Below, in pieces: positions 19,757-27,967 of a stretch of 64,000 nucleotides of DNA; position 1 is the first letter of the stretch, and each line of letters begins with the position of its first letter. The position numbers and the translations under genes are program-made. Source of the DNA: Paenibacillus phytohabitans. Its GTDB lineage: Bacteria > Bacillota > Bacilli > Paenibacillales > Paenibacillaceae. Where the stretch lies: contig NZ_WHOB01000035.1 of assembly GCF_013141775.1 (NCBI RefSeq), forward strand, positions 1 to 64,000, given 5' to 3'. The notes beneath the pieces were generated by a model. That model searched no databases. It was given only the letters and a program-made list of their open reading frames with translations, and was not told the DNA's origin.

Positions 19757-20995
19757 CTACACTTGCTTGCTCTGCACTTCTTCAAGCCGCACCACACGCG
19801 TGTGCTTGGTATGGCTCCATTGCTTGTTGTTCTGCGTGAAGAACGCGTAGAACGTAATGGGGTACCACGAGAGCAGATAAACCGGGAAGGCCAGGAGGTA
19901 CAGATATACCTTCTTGAACTTCACCTTCTCCAGCGCCATGGCCAGCAGGAAGGTCAGAATATTGGCACCAATGGCAAAGTAGCTCAGCCAGAGCGGCAAA
20001 TGACCGTAAATATTAGCAATATGCGGACCATCGAACATGGAGTTGTCGATCCACATTACCGCCGTCATCAGGAACGTCAGCAGCACAATGTAGACGTTCG
20101 CTCCATAGAGCGCCAAGTCAAACTTCGTCAGGCTGCGTTCTTTGATGCTCTGCCACAGCAAAGGGAAGAAATAACGGCGGGCGACTGTGAAATGCCCCTG
20201 CATCCACCGCAGACGCTGTCTGGAGGAAGCCTTGAACGTAAGCGGCTTCTCATCGAAGACCTTGGCATCATAGTTGAATCTTGGATACACACCCTTAGAA
20301 GCGCTGCGCATGGTGAATTCCAAATCCTCCACCAGACTTGTGGCCCCCCAGCCCATCTCTTTGAGCAGGTTCGTCTCGAAGCACATGCCTGTTCCGCCGA
20401 GGAAGTTGGCCATATTCAGATTATGGCGCGACAGCTGCCAGAGCCGGTTGATGTACCAGTAGGATACGCCATAAGCAGCGGTAATCCATGAATCCTCCGG
20501 ATTCTTGGTATCGATATAACCTTGAATTACACGGCCGCCTGAGCATAGATCATTATTCATTTCGGTCAGGAATTCGGTATGCGCGAGGTTGTCGGCATCA
20601 AACATCACGACAGCATCATACTGGCGGGGCAGCGCCCACAGCTCCTTGAGCATCCACTCGATGGCATAACCTTTTCCGCGAAGATTCGTGTTGGTACGTA
20701 CACAGGCATTCATACCGTGCTCCCGTACGATGGCTGCTGTATTATCCGTACAGTTATCGCAGATGACAAATACATCGTACAGTTCCTGGGGATAATTAAG
20801 CTGCTTCAGATTTTCCATTAACGCGCCGACTACTTCTTCCTCGTTGTGCGCGGCAACCAGTACGGCAAATGACTTTTGCGGCGCATACTTAACCTTGTTC
20901 TTTTTCTTGTGCAGTCCAAACAGTGAGAATGCAAACTGATAAACTGCAATTGCCGCCAAGATCACTTGGAGCGTAACAAACAATGCGTCTGTCAT
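19757..20995 (-). CDS. Membrane glycosyltransferase, family 2 (processive type)
   Basis: The 412-residue protein has an N-terminal membrane helix (residues 4-27), a cytoplasmic GT-A domain, and three C-terminal membrane helices. Motifs: VLVAAHNEEEVVGAL, the metal-binding DAD in MFDADNLAHTEF, EDLEFT, and QRLRWMQGH (the Q-RW motif of processive beta-glycosyltransferases). This is the layout of enzymes that build and extrude polysaccharides, such as IcaA/PgaC or cellulose synthase-like proteins. Sugar and product cannot be read from the sequence. The start at 20995 is preceded by AGGGGGC. Single gene, divergent from the PAP2 gene. Confidence 0.88.
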   Translation of the reverse strand: MTDALFVTLQVILAAIAVYQFAFSLFGLHKKKNKVKYAPQKSFAVLVAAHNEEEVVGALMENLKQLNYPQELYDVFVICDNCTDNTAAIVREHGMNACVRTNTNLRGKGYAIEWMLKELWALPRQYDAVVMFDADNLAHTEFLTEMNNDLCSGGRVIQGYIDTKNPEDSWITAAYGVSYWYINRLWQLSRHNLNMANFLGGTGMCFETNLLKEMGWGATSLVEDLEFTMRSASKGVYPRFNYDAKVFDEKPLTFKASSRQRLRWMQGHFTVARRYFFPLLWQSIKERSLTKFDLALYGANVYIVLLTFLMTAVMWIDNSMFDGPHIANIYGHLPLWLSYFAIGANILTFLLAMALEKVKFKKVYLYLLAFPVYLLSWYPITFYAFFTQNNKQWSHTKHTRVVRLEEVQSKQV

Positions 20996-21404
20996 GATCT
21001 TTTGATGCCCCCTTTTTCCAAGTCTAGATGTTCTCTTTCTCTCTCAGGCTTGTTAACGTTCTTTCTGACCCTTTTGTTGCATCCCTTACACAGACAAGAA
21101 TTATCCCTTTTTCTCGGGCAGGCTTCCGAATTGTTTATTAGCCCCGTTCCTAAGATATGAACATGGTATCCGGATCATGGCCGAATCCTTATTTCTCTGT
21201 TACCTTATAAACGGGATCTTCCTGCTTGAATCATTGTAGACGCATTGGGGTACACAAGTCAAAACTGGCATTTTTCGAGTGATTCCGAGCTTTTTCTTGA
21301 AATGGACTGCCTTAAAAAAGTATGATAAAGACAGCTTCAGCTCTTGGAACCTGCTGCTTAAGCTGCGCCAAATATCTTTAGCCGGACTAACGGAGGGACA
21401 AGAT
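20996..21404. other. 409-bp divergent intergenic region with a PAP2 promoter
   Basis: Lies between two divergent envelope genes. On the plus strand TTGAAA (21297-21302), 18 bp, TATGAT (21321-21326) is a plausible promoter for the PAP2 phosphatase gene. A short minus-strand open frame (21200-21421) has no ribosome-binding site and is not called. No repeats or terminators were seen. Confidence 0.55.
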
Positions 21405-21932
21405 ATGAGACCTTTTTTCAAGAAACTGCATCTCTTGGAGCGGCTTCTCTTTCAATGGATTAACGGACGGCTGCACAACCGTTTTCTGAACTTCTGGCTC
21501 TGGTACCTCACTCATCTCGGAGGAGCTACAAGCGCCATCGGTATCAATGTTCTGATCTGGGCACTGTGTCCACAGCCATGGAGAACTACAGGACTGCAGG
21601 CACTGACCGCACTGGCTGTAAGCCATCTGCCCGTTGCCGTTGCCAAAAAGCTCTATCCGCGCATGCGGCCTTATCTGGCGCTGCCGGGCACCAATACGTT
21701 TCATAATCCGCTTAAGGATCATTCTTTTCCTTCAGGCCATACTACAGCTATCTTCGCCTCTACGGTTCCTTATATGATGGCTTACCCTGCCCTGACCTAT
21801 ATCTTGCTTCCGCTCGCCTGCACGGTCGGCTTCTCCCGGATCTATCTCGGGCTGCATTATCCGTCTGATGTCATCGCTGGTGCGGTAATCGGCTCCGGTG
21901 TTGCTGCAGGCACGCTTGCGCTATGGGTCTGA
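21405..21932 (+). CDS. PAP2-family membrane phosphatase
   Basis: A 175-residue membrane protein with the three phosphatase motifs: KKLYPRMRP (KxxxxxxRP), PSGHTT, and SRIYLGLHYPSDV (catalytic His). Hydrophobic helices surround them. Proteins of this type dephosphorylate phosphatidic acid, undecaprenyl pyrophosphate or phosphatidylglycerol phosphate; which one is open. The start at 21405 is chosen for CGGAGGG in front; the open frame extends 42 codons further. The glycolipid synthase-like gene follows 55 bp later, suggesting a shared role in membrane lipid or cell-wall precursor metabolism. Confidence 0.9.
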   Translation: MRPFFKKLHLLERLLFQWINGRLHNRFLNFWLWYLTHLGGATSAIGINVLIWALCPQPWRTTGLQALTALAVSHLPVAVAKKLYPRMRPYLALPGTNTFHNPLKDHSFPSGHTTAIFASTVPYMMAYPALTYILLPLACTVGFSRIYLGLHYPSDVIAGAVIGSGVAAGTLALWV

Positions 21933-21987
21933 CGCCCTCCCGGCCGCCGGACCCCTGAATACGACTAAAGAACAGGTGAACTATACA

Positions 21988-23103
21988 TTGCGCAAAAAAA
22001 GAGTATTATTGCTGTCGGAAGGTTTCGGCGCAGGGCATACCCAGGCAGCCTACGCGCTGTCGAGCAGCCTGCGCAAATTGTCGCCTGATGTGCAGACGAA
22101 GGTACTGGAGCTCGGAAGCTTCCTTAATCCCAAGATGGCGCCGATCATTGTCTCTGCCTACCGCAAGACGGTGATCTCCCAGCCCCGGCTGATGGGCTAT
22201 GTGTACCGGCACCAAAAATCATTCAATCGTCTTACCACACTTGCCCTGCACCGCATATTTTATACGCATACCCAAAATATTGTGAAGCAGCTGAAGCCCG
22301 ACATCATCGTCTGCACTCATTTCATTCCAGGCGCTGTGGTTTCCCGGCTGAAACGGCTGGACCCGTCGCTCAAAGCGCCGCTGATCACAGTCATTACCGA
22401 TTACGATGCCCATGCCAGCTGGATCAGTCCTGAAGTGGACCGTTATCTGGTCTCTACACCGGAGGTCAAGGCCAAGCTCCGCCGCCGCAGTGTTGCTGCC
22501 GCCAAGATCCGGGTAACCGGTATGCCGGTACATCCCGATTTCTGGGAGCATCCCGGCCGGGAAGAGATCCAGAAGCAATTCAGCCTCATGAACATGCCTA
22601 CGGTCATGGTCATGGGCGGCGGCTGGGGCATGATGAACGATGAGGTGGTGAACGAGGCCCTCGCCGGCTGGCGGGAGAAAGTGCAGCTTGTGTTCTGCCT
22701 CGGACAGAACGACAAGCTGCTGCGCGGAATGCAGGAAGACCCGCGCTACTGCCACCCCAACATCAAGCTGCTGGGCTTCACCCGTGAAGTTGATAAGCTC
22801 ATGGAGGTCTCGGACCTGCTGGTCACCAAGCCCGGCGGAATGACCTGCAGCGAAGGATTGGCCAAGGGCATCCCCATGCTCTTCCATTCACCGCTGCCGG
22901 GGCAGGAAGAAGAAAACTGCCGTTATTTCACGGCAGCCGGCTTCGGGGAACCGATAAGCTCCCTCGATGTGGTCGACCGTTGGATGGAACGGCTGCTGGG
23001 CGACTACGGGGATGTGCGGGCCAAACGCAAAGCCCATCTGGAGGAGATTTCCCGGTTCAACCCGCTGCAAAGCGCCCAGAGCATCATTGACATGCTGGAA
23101 TAG
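21988..23103 (+). CDS. MGDG-synthase-like glycosyltransferase (UgtP-like)
   Basis: A 371-residue family 28-type glycosyltransferase related to UgtP and plant MGDG synthase. The N-terminal motif is LLLSEGFGAGHTQAAYALSS (binding of the lipid acceptor) and the C-terminal nucleotide-sugar motif is VTKPGGMTCSEGLAKGIPM. Probable reaction: transfer of glucose or galactose to diacylglycerol, making glycolipids or lipoteichoic-acid anchors. Start codon uncertain: TTG at 21988 has AGGTGA in front; GTG at 21976 is also in frame; the frame runs back to 21898, overlapping the PAP2 gene. Co-directional with PAP2 and possibly co-transcribed. Confidence 0.86.
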   Translation: MRKKRVLLLSEGFGAGHTQAAYALSSSLRKLSPDVQTKVLELGSFLNPKMAPIIVSAYRKTVISQPRLMGYVYRHQKSFNRLTTLALHRIFYTHTQNIVKQLKPDIIVCTHFIPGAVVSRLKRLDPSLKAPLITVITDYDAHASWISPEVDRYLVSTPEVKAKLRRRSVAAAKIRVTGMPVHPDFWEHPGREEIQKQFSLMNMPTVMVMGGGWGMMNDEVVNEALAGWREKVQLVFCLGQNDKLLRGMQEDPRYCHPNIKLLGFTREVDKLMEVSDLLVTKPGGMTCSEGLAKGIPMLFHSPLPGQEEENCRYFTAAGFGEPISSLDVVDRWMERLLGDYGDVRAKRKAHLEEISRFNPLQSAQSIIDMLE

Positions 23104-23167
23104 CCCCTGGATTCTTATAGAACAATGGGACCTAAGGCATACACCTTCTTATATTGGATGAGAAACG

Positions 23168-23209
23168 GCAAATGGCAGCCCAGGGAGGATTACCCGGACT
23201 GCCATTTGC
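23168..23209. terminator. Hairpin between convergent genes
   Basis: GCAAATGGCAG pairs with CTGCCATTTGC (11 bp, perfect) around a 20-base loop. T-runs are poor on both sides, but its place between the glycosyltransferase and trmB suggests a shared transcription end. Confidence 0.65.
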
Positions 23210-23236
23210 ACTATACAGCTAATAATGTGGAAAGGA

Positions 23237-23953
23237 CTACAGGCGGTATTTGTCCAGCCGGGAGGCCTGATACTGCTTCAGCGCCTCTTCCCCGACAATG
23301 GCTTCGCAGCGCTGAATGTTCACACCGCGTCCGTAAAATTTGGTTTCATATTCCGTCATGACATGCTCCTCATTGATCACGCCGCCTTCATGCAGATCAA
23401 GGGAGATGTTCTTCATCTGCAGACCATAGTCGGCAAAAGCATTCAGGGAGAATTCAAACAGGCTGCGGGAATCCGTCTTCAGGTGGATTTCGCCAAGCGG
23501 ACTAAGCAGCCCGCGGTATTTGTCGAGAAAACGCGGATGCGTCAGACGCCGGCGGGCATGCTTGCTCTTCGGCCACGGATCGCTGAAATTCAGGTAGATC
23601 CGCTCCAGTTCACCCGGAGCAAATACTTCCTCCGCATAATCGATATTGGCCAGTGCCACTCTGACGTTCGGCGGCGTCTCTTCCCCTGCCGGCTCCCACA
23701 CATTTCTGGCCTTCTCGGCTGCACGCCGGACCAGTTCATCGTACATATCAACGCCGATAAAATTGATACCGGGATATTTGAAGCTCATCTGGCTGATAAA
23801 CTGCCCCTTGCCCATTCCGAACTCCACATGAATCGGATGATCATTGCCGAACAGCTCCGACCAACGGCCCTTCAGGCTGCGTGGATCAAGGATGACCAGG
23901 TCAGTCTGCTCCTCAAGGCTTTCACGTATTCCTTTTCTTCCGCGTAAACGCAT
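23237..23953 (-). CDS. trmB: tRNA (guanine-N7-)-methyltransferase
   Basis: Makes m7G46 in the variable loop of tRNAs using S-adenosylmethionine. The 238-residue protein has the TrmB features: HVEFGMGKGQFISQM (SAM-binding glycine loop), NFIGVDMYDELVRRA, and the catalytic-region motif YLNFSDPWPKSKHARRRLTHPRFL. The start at 23953 has GCGGAGGAAT in front. Single gene, convergent with the glycosyltransferase. Confidence 0.97.
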   Translation of the reverse strand: MRLRGRKGIRESLEEQTDLVILDPRSLKGRWSELFGNDHPIHVEFGMGKGQFISQMSFKYPGINFIGVDMYDELVRRAAEKARNVWEPAGEETPPNVRVALANIDYAEEVFAPGELERIYLNFSDPWPKSKHARRRLTHPRFLDKYRGLLSPLGEIHLKTDSRSLFEFSLNAFADYGLQMKNISLDLHEGGVINEEHVMTEYETKFYGRGVNIQRCEAIVGEEALKQYQASRLDKYRL

Positions 23954-24086
23954 TAGGTATTCCTCCGCTTATCTCTTATTGCATTATCTGTGAATAGGAT
24001 AACTGCCACTTGCAATATTGTGCCGAACTTGCCGTCAAAAGTAAAGGGATTTAAGCAGGAAGCTGAAAATATCCCTGCAAAAATTC

Positions 24087-24140
24087 AAAAAAAAGGATTC
24101 CCCGTCCAGCCTGAAAAAGGCCGGTTGGAAAATCCCTTTT
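24087..24140 (-). terminator. Terminator after the 60-residue protein gene
   Basis: Outer arms AAAGGGATT and AATCCTTTT enclose an inner imperfect CCGGCCT/AGGCTGG hairpin; eight Ts follow on the minus strand. Lies 45 bp beyond the small gene. Confidence 0.72.
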
Positions 24141-24183
24141 TGTTGTATTTGGAATTGGGGTCCACTTTTCAACAGTACATAGT

Positions 24184-24366
24184 CTACCTTGCCGGAGCGT
24201 TAAAATCAAATGTCTTCTCGAAGGCACTGCGGATCTTGCGCTGCGCTTCGGTCTTAATCTTGTGGTTGCCGTTAAATTCCACGCCTGTCAGGGCAAGGGC
24301 CTCATCGGGAGTCAGCTGCACATCAATCGAACCTTTATTATCGGGAAACACCGTTGGAGAATTCAT
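24184..24366 (-). CDS. Conserved-looking 60-residue protein of unknown function
   Basis: Starts MNSPTVFPDNKGSIDVQLTP at 24366 with GAGGTGAT in front and ends FDFNAPAR. It is hydrophilic, without membrane segments or Cys, and probably helical in its second half (KIKTEAQRKIRSAFEKTF). It has its own promoter and terminator, which argues for a real gene. I do not recognise the family. Confidence 0.7.
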   Translation of the reverse strand: MNSPTVFPDNKGSIDVQLTPDEALALTGVEFNGNHKIKTEAQRKIRSAFEKTFDFNAPAR

Positions 24367-24462
24367 CGTTATCACCTCTATGGTTTATTATGGACCGGAC
24401 GACACGAAATTATGAATTCAAAAATGTGATTGTGGTTGCTGCAGCGGCTTTTTTACACTTTA

Positions 24463-24491
24463 AATATAACATAATGTGTAAGCATTTACAA
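24463..24491 (-). promoter_or_regulatory. Promoter of the 60-residue protein gene
   Basis: TTGTAA (24486-24491), 17 bp, TATATT (24463-24468) on the minus strand, about 95 bp upstream of the small gene's start codon. Confidence 0.6.
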
Positions 24492-24610
24492 GCGAAATCC
24501 CGGCTGTTTCCTGCCTATTTCTAGCCTTTTTCCGCCGGATTTCCGGGAGTAATTGTTACGCTCTTCTTTGATTTTTGATACAATGGGAAGGTTAATGAAA
24601 GGAGCTGCAC

Positions 24611-25567
24611 ATGTCTAATCTTCTACAGACCTCCTCTCCGCTTCTGTGGGGGGATAAACGGTTCCATACCTGGAACTATGAAATGCGTGATCAGATGGGT
24701 ACCAAGGTGTTCAAGGTCATGCTCGATGCCGGCTTCACCTGTCCAAACCGTGACGGTTCCATCGCCAAAGGAGGCTGCACTTTCTGCAGCGCCAGAGGGT
24801 CTGGTGATTTCGCCGGAAGCCGCCGCGATGATCTGGTTACCCAGTTCAACAATGTACGTGACCGCCAGCACTTGAAATGGCCAAACGCCAAATATATCGG
24901 CTATTTCCAGGCCTACACTAATACGTACGCTCCCGTTGAGGAGCTAAGGGAATATTATGAGGTTATCCTGCAGCAGCCGGGTGTGGTCGGCCTCGCCATT
25001 GCTACCCGGCCGGACTGCCTGCCCGATGATGTGGTCGAATACCTTGCCGATCTGAACAAGCGCACCTATCTGTGGGTAGAGATGGGGCTTCAGACCATCC
25101 ACCAGTCCACCTCCGATCTGATTAACCGGGCGCATGATACAGCCTGTTATACCGAAGCCGTTGCGAAGCTCCGACGTCACGGTATCCGGGTCTGCACCCA
25201 TATCATTCACGGGCTTCCGCAGGAAACGCATGAGATGATGCTGGAGACTGTATCTGCTGTTGCCAACATGGGCGTGCAGGGGATCAAAATCCACCTGCTT
25301 CACCTCATGCGCAAAACGCCGATGGTGAAGCAGTACGAAGCCGGCCTGCTGCGCTTCCTGGAGCAGGATGAGTATGTGAAGCTGATTGCCGACTCCCTGG
25401 AGATTCTGCCGCCGGACATGATTGTCCACCGCCTGACCGGCGATGCTCCGCGTGATTCCCTGGTCGGCCCGATGTGGAGCCTGAAGAAGTGGGAAGTTCT
25501 GAATGCCATTGACCACGAGCTGATTGCCCGTGATACCTGGCAGGGTAAGTACTGGAGGAAGGGCTAA
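24611..25567 (+). CDS. mnmL: Radical SAM protein MnmL (YtqA family)
   Basis: A 318-residue radical S-adenosylmethionine enzyme of the YhcC/YtqA family (TIGR01212 type). The iron-sulfur Cys triad lies in FTCPNRDGSIAKGGCTFCSA, followed by a TIM-barrel core (YIGYFQAYTNTYAP, VGLAIATRPDCLPD, LWVEMGLQT). YtqA of B. subtilis, renamed MnmL, works with MnmM in the Gram-positive route to 5-methylaminomethyl-2-thiouridine at the tRNA wobble position. The start has GAAAGGAGC in front. Its stop overlaps the next gene's start by one base (TAATG), so the two are translationally coupled, matching the known pair. Confidence 0.9.
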   Translation: MSNLLQTSSPLLWGDKRFHTWNYEMRDQMGTKVFKVMLDAGFTCPNRDGSIAKGGCTFCSARGSGDFAGSRRDDLVTQFNNVRDRQHLKWPNAKYIGYFQAYTNTYAPVEELREYYEVILQQPGVVGLAIATRPDCLPDDVVEYLADLNKRTYLWVEMGLQTIHQSTSDLINRAHDTACYTEAVAKLRRHGIRVCTHIIHGLPQETHEMMLETVSAVANMGVQGIKIHLLHLMRKTPMVKQYEAGLLRFLEQDEYVKLIADSLEILPPDMIVHRLTGDAPRDSLVGPMWSLKKWEVLNAIDHELIARDTWQGKYWRKG

Positions 25568-26172
25568 TGGGCTTCATGTCCGTCCTTAGCTTTGCTCATA
25601 AATTAACCGCCGAGCGGCTCTCCCCCGGCGGACGGGCCATTGACGCCACCGTGGGCACAGGTAGCGACACCCTGTTCCTCGCCAAGGCGGCGGGGCCGCG
25701 CGGCGGGGTCTACGGCTTCGACATCCAGCACGCGGCGCTGGCTCTTGCCGGAGAGCGCCTGCGGCTGGCCCGGGAGGAAGCGCCTGCTGCGCTGGCTCCC
25801 GTAACCCTGCTGCAGCGGAGCCATGCAGCAATGGCTGAAGCCGTTCCGCAGGATTGGCGCGGAACGGTCTCGGCGGTGATGTTCAACCTCGGCTATCTGC
25901 CCGCGGGCGATGCCGACAAGACCATCATCACCGAGCCGGAGAGCACGCTGGCCGCGCTGGAGGCGGCGCTGCTGCTGCTGCGCCCGGGCGGGATCATCAC
26001 GGCCGTGCTGTATCCCGGCCACGAAGGCGGCGGCCGTGAAGCTGCCGCCGTGGAAGCCTGGGCCGCCGGACTGGCCCAGCCGGACGCGCAATCCATCGTG
26101 TACCGCCAGCTGCAGCGCGATTCCGCCCCGTATGTTGTAGCTGTAGAGAAGAAAAAAGGAGCTGATCACTAA
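25567..26172 (+). CDS. mnmM: tRNA methyltransferase MnmM (YtqB family)
   Basis: A SAM-dependent methyltransferase of 201 residues. Motif I is AIDATVGTGSDTLFLA, followed by VYGFDIQ, and the substrate-side motif is FNLGYLPAGDADKTIIT. YtqB/MnmM methylates 5-aminomethyl-(2-thio)uridine in the wobble position of certain tRNAs. A second ATG four codons in (MSVLSF) is a possible start. The gene is notably GC-rich with runs of Ala codons, more so than its neighbours. The stop (TAA) directly abuts the next gene's ATG. Confidence 0.9.
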   Translation: MGFMSVLSFAHKLTAERLSPGGRAIDATVGTGSDTLFLAKAAGPRGGVYGFDIQHAALALAGERLRLAREEAPAALAPVTLLQRSHAAMAEAVPQDWRGTVSAVMFNLGYLPAGDADKTIITEPESTLAALEAALLLLRPGGIITAVLYPGHEGGGREAAAVEAWAAGLAQPDAQSIVYRQLQRDSAPYVVAVEKKKGADH

Positions 26173-26598
26173 ATGGCAGTAACCAAAATGGAGCATGTCG
26201 GCATTAAAGTGGACATTCTTGAGCGTTCACTGCAATTTTACCAGGAGGTCATCGGCTTGACGCTTCAGGGTATTCTGGGCCAGCCTGGAGATGAAGTGCG
26301 TCTCGCCTTTCTCAGCTTCCCCGGACAAGCCAGTGTTGAGATTGAACTGATTGAACGGGCATTCGAGGGTCTGCCGCAGGAAGGACGGGTAAGCCATACC
26401 GCCTTCACAGTCGATGACATTGAGGAAGAGCACAGAAGACTTGCCGGACTCGGCATCCCGGCACTGACCGGTATTTCAGAGCTCGCGAACGGCAGCCGCT
26501 ATTTCTTCTTCGAGGGACCGGACAGCGAGAAGCTGGAGTTCTTCCAGCCGGCGCACAGTCCTACAAATCCTGCACGAAATACAACATTTACTTCATAA
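26173..26598 (+). CDS. VOC-family (glyoxalase-like) metalloprotein
   Basis: A 141-residue single-domain vicinal-oxygen-chelate protein resembling methylmalonyl-CoA epimerase and glyoxalase I. MEHVGIKV carries the first metal His and SVEIELIE the Glu; VSHTAFTVDDIEEE starts the second module with His; LEFFQPAH carries the last Glu. It is coupled directly to mnmM (TAA-ATG) and shares its AAAGGAGC region, yet no link to tRNA modification is known to me. The last residues (NPARNTTFTS) are encoded by DNA that belongs to the adjacent palindrome array, so the C-terminus seems to have been altered when the element arrived. Confidence 0.85.
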   Translation: MAVTKMEHVGIKVDILERSLQFYQEVIGLTLQGILGQPGDEVRLAFLSFPGQASVEIELIERAFEGLPQEGRVSHTAFTVDDIEEEHRRLAGLGIPALTGISELANGSRYFFFEGPDSEKLEFFQPAHSPTNPARNTTFTS

Positions 26599-26851
26599 AT
26601 AGCGATTCCCATCCAAACTGTTGTGCAAAAGGCAGCATTTCTCCTCCTGCAAGTATTTTAGCGGCAAAATTCCTGTATTTTGTACAACAATGCTGCCAAT
26701 CACCCTGGTATCGCTCAATCAATGTTGTAATAAGTACAACATAACCATGATGCTGCCAATAATGTGTGAGCTTAAGCGTGTCACATATGATCCGGCTTGG
26801 CTGACCAGCGTCTGACCCGCGTTTGACCGGTTACTTATTGGGTTATAGTCC
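26565..26851. repeat. Phased palindrome array A (subfamily I)
   Basis: Four imperfect palindromes of core TTGTA-N5-TACAA type, centred at about 26577, 26628, 26680 and 26732 (spacings 51, 52, 52 bp). Outer halves end in ACATTT. Between and after the sites it shares sequence with array C, including a tail GGTTACTT...GGGTTATAGTCC at 26829-26851. The first site overlaps the end of the VOC gene. The array fills the gap before manA; a TATAAT at about 26886 may serve manA. Confidence 0.85.
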
Positions 26852-26910
26852 GATGTACCGTTTAAATATTAAGTCTTAAACATTCTATAATCAGGAAGGA
26901 AGATGTTGTA

Positions 26911-27879
26911 ATGACAAAACCATATCCTCTGAAATTTCAGCCGGAGTTCAAAGAACGTGTCTGGGGAGGCCGTGCGCTGGAGAAATTCGGCCTGGCGCTG
27001 CCGGAAGGCCATATCGGCGAAGGCTGGATGATCGCTGACCACCCGAACGGAACCTCTTCTGTAGTGAACGGCGAGCTCGCCGGACTAGGTCTGGATGCCA
27101 TCCGTGCGCAGTTCGGACATGAATGGTTCGGCAGCAAGGGCATTACCGAAGACGGCGGAAGATTCCCGCTGCTGATCAAGCTGCTCGATTGCAATGACAA
27201 TCTTTCCGTGCAGGTACACCCTACTGATGATTACGCCGGATTACCCAAGGGCGAACTGGGCAAAACAGAAATGTGGTACGTGCTGGATGCCAAGCCGGGC
27301 GCCAAAATCATCTACGGTCTGAAAGAAGGCGTAACCCGCGAAGTTCTGCAGGATGCACTTGAGAACGGGACCGTTATGGACAGCCTGCAGGAAGTGACTG
27401 TAGCGGCAGGAGATTCTTTCTATATTCCCGCAGGCACCGTTCACGCCTTGTGTGCAGGTGTCGTTGTAGCCGAAATCCAGCAGAACTCCGACACTACATA
27501 CCGGATTTACGATTACGACCGTCCAGGCCTGGACGGCAAGCCGCGCGAGCTGCATATTGAGGATTCCCTGAATGTTACTGCCTATGAAGGTGCAGGCGCG
27601 ACCTCGATGAAGACAGACGGTGCAGTGGCCGGTGAATGGCTGCAAATCGCCTCCTCCCCTTATTTCATTGTTGAAAAAGGTGTGGTTTCCGGTGAATGGC
27701 AGCTTACCACCACGGACGACAGCTTCACTATTCTGGTGATCTGTGAAGGCAGCGGCCACCTGATCTGGGAAGACGGCTCCCAGCCTTATGCAGCAGGCGA
27801 ATGCTACCTGCTCCCGTCCAGCCTCGGCGCCTACAGCATCGAAGGCATGTCCACGGTTCTCCGCTCTTATCTGCCGTAA
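26911..27879 (+). CDS. manA: Mannose-6-phosphate isomerase, class I
   Basis: Interconverts mannose 6-phosphate and fructose 6-phosphate; zinc-dependent. The 322-residue protein is of the short Bacillus type with two cupin halves. Metal-binding residues are visible in LSVQVHPTDDYA (Gln, His), KTEMWYVLDA (Glu) and GTVHALCAGVVVAE (His), and the conserved active-site segment is QQNSDTTYRIYDYDR. The start at 26911 has AGGAAGGAAG in front. A stand-alone gene with no sugar transporter nearby, so it may supply GDP-mannose for polysaccharide synthesis as well as catabolism. Confidence 0.94.
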   Translation: MTKPYPLKFQPEFKERVWGGRALEKFGLALPEGHIGEGWMIADHPNGTSSVVNGELAGLGLDAIRAQFGHEWFGSKGITEDGGRFPLLIKLLDCNDNLSVQVHPTDDYAGLPKGELGKTEMWYVLDAKPGAKIIYGLKEGVTREVLQDALENGTVMDSLQEVTVAAGDSFYIPAGTVHALCAGVVVAEIQQNSDTTYRIYDYDRPGLDGKPRELHIEDSLNVTAYEGAGATSMKTDGAVAGEWLQIASSPYFIVEKGVVSGEWQLTTTDDSFTILVICEGSGHLIWEDGSQPYAAGECYLLPSSLGAYSIEGMSTVLRSYLP

Positions 27880-27967
27880 GCAACCATAACTGGTATACCG
27901 GGCAGATTTATTTTAACGAAGTACTCTTACGCTAGGATTGCTGAATTTAACTTTCAGGAGGACGGCG

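Noticed and set aside
23990-24415. 141-codon plus-strand frame
   Set aside because: Covers the terminator, coding sequence and leader of the minus-strand 60-residue gene, which has better start signals.
26565-26744. Regular spacing of about 50 bp suggested a CRISPR array
   Set aside because: The repeated units are imperfect palindromes with different sequence in each copy, spacing alternates 51 and 61 in other arrays, and there are no cas genes.
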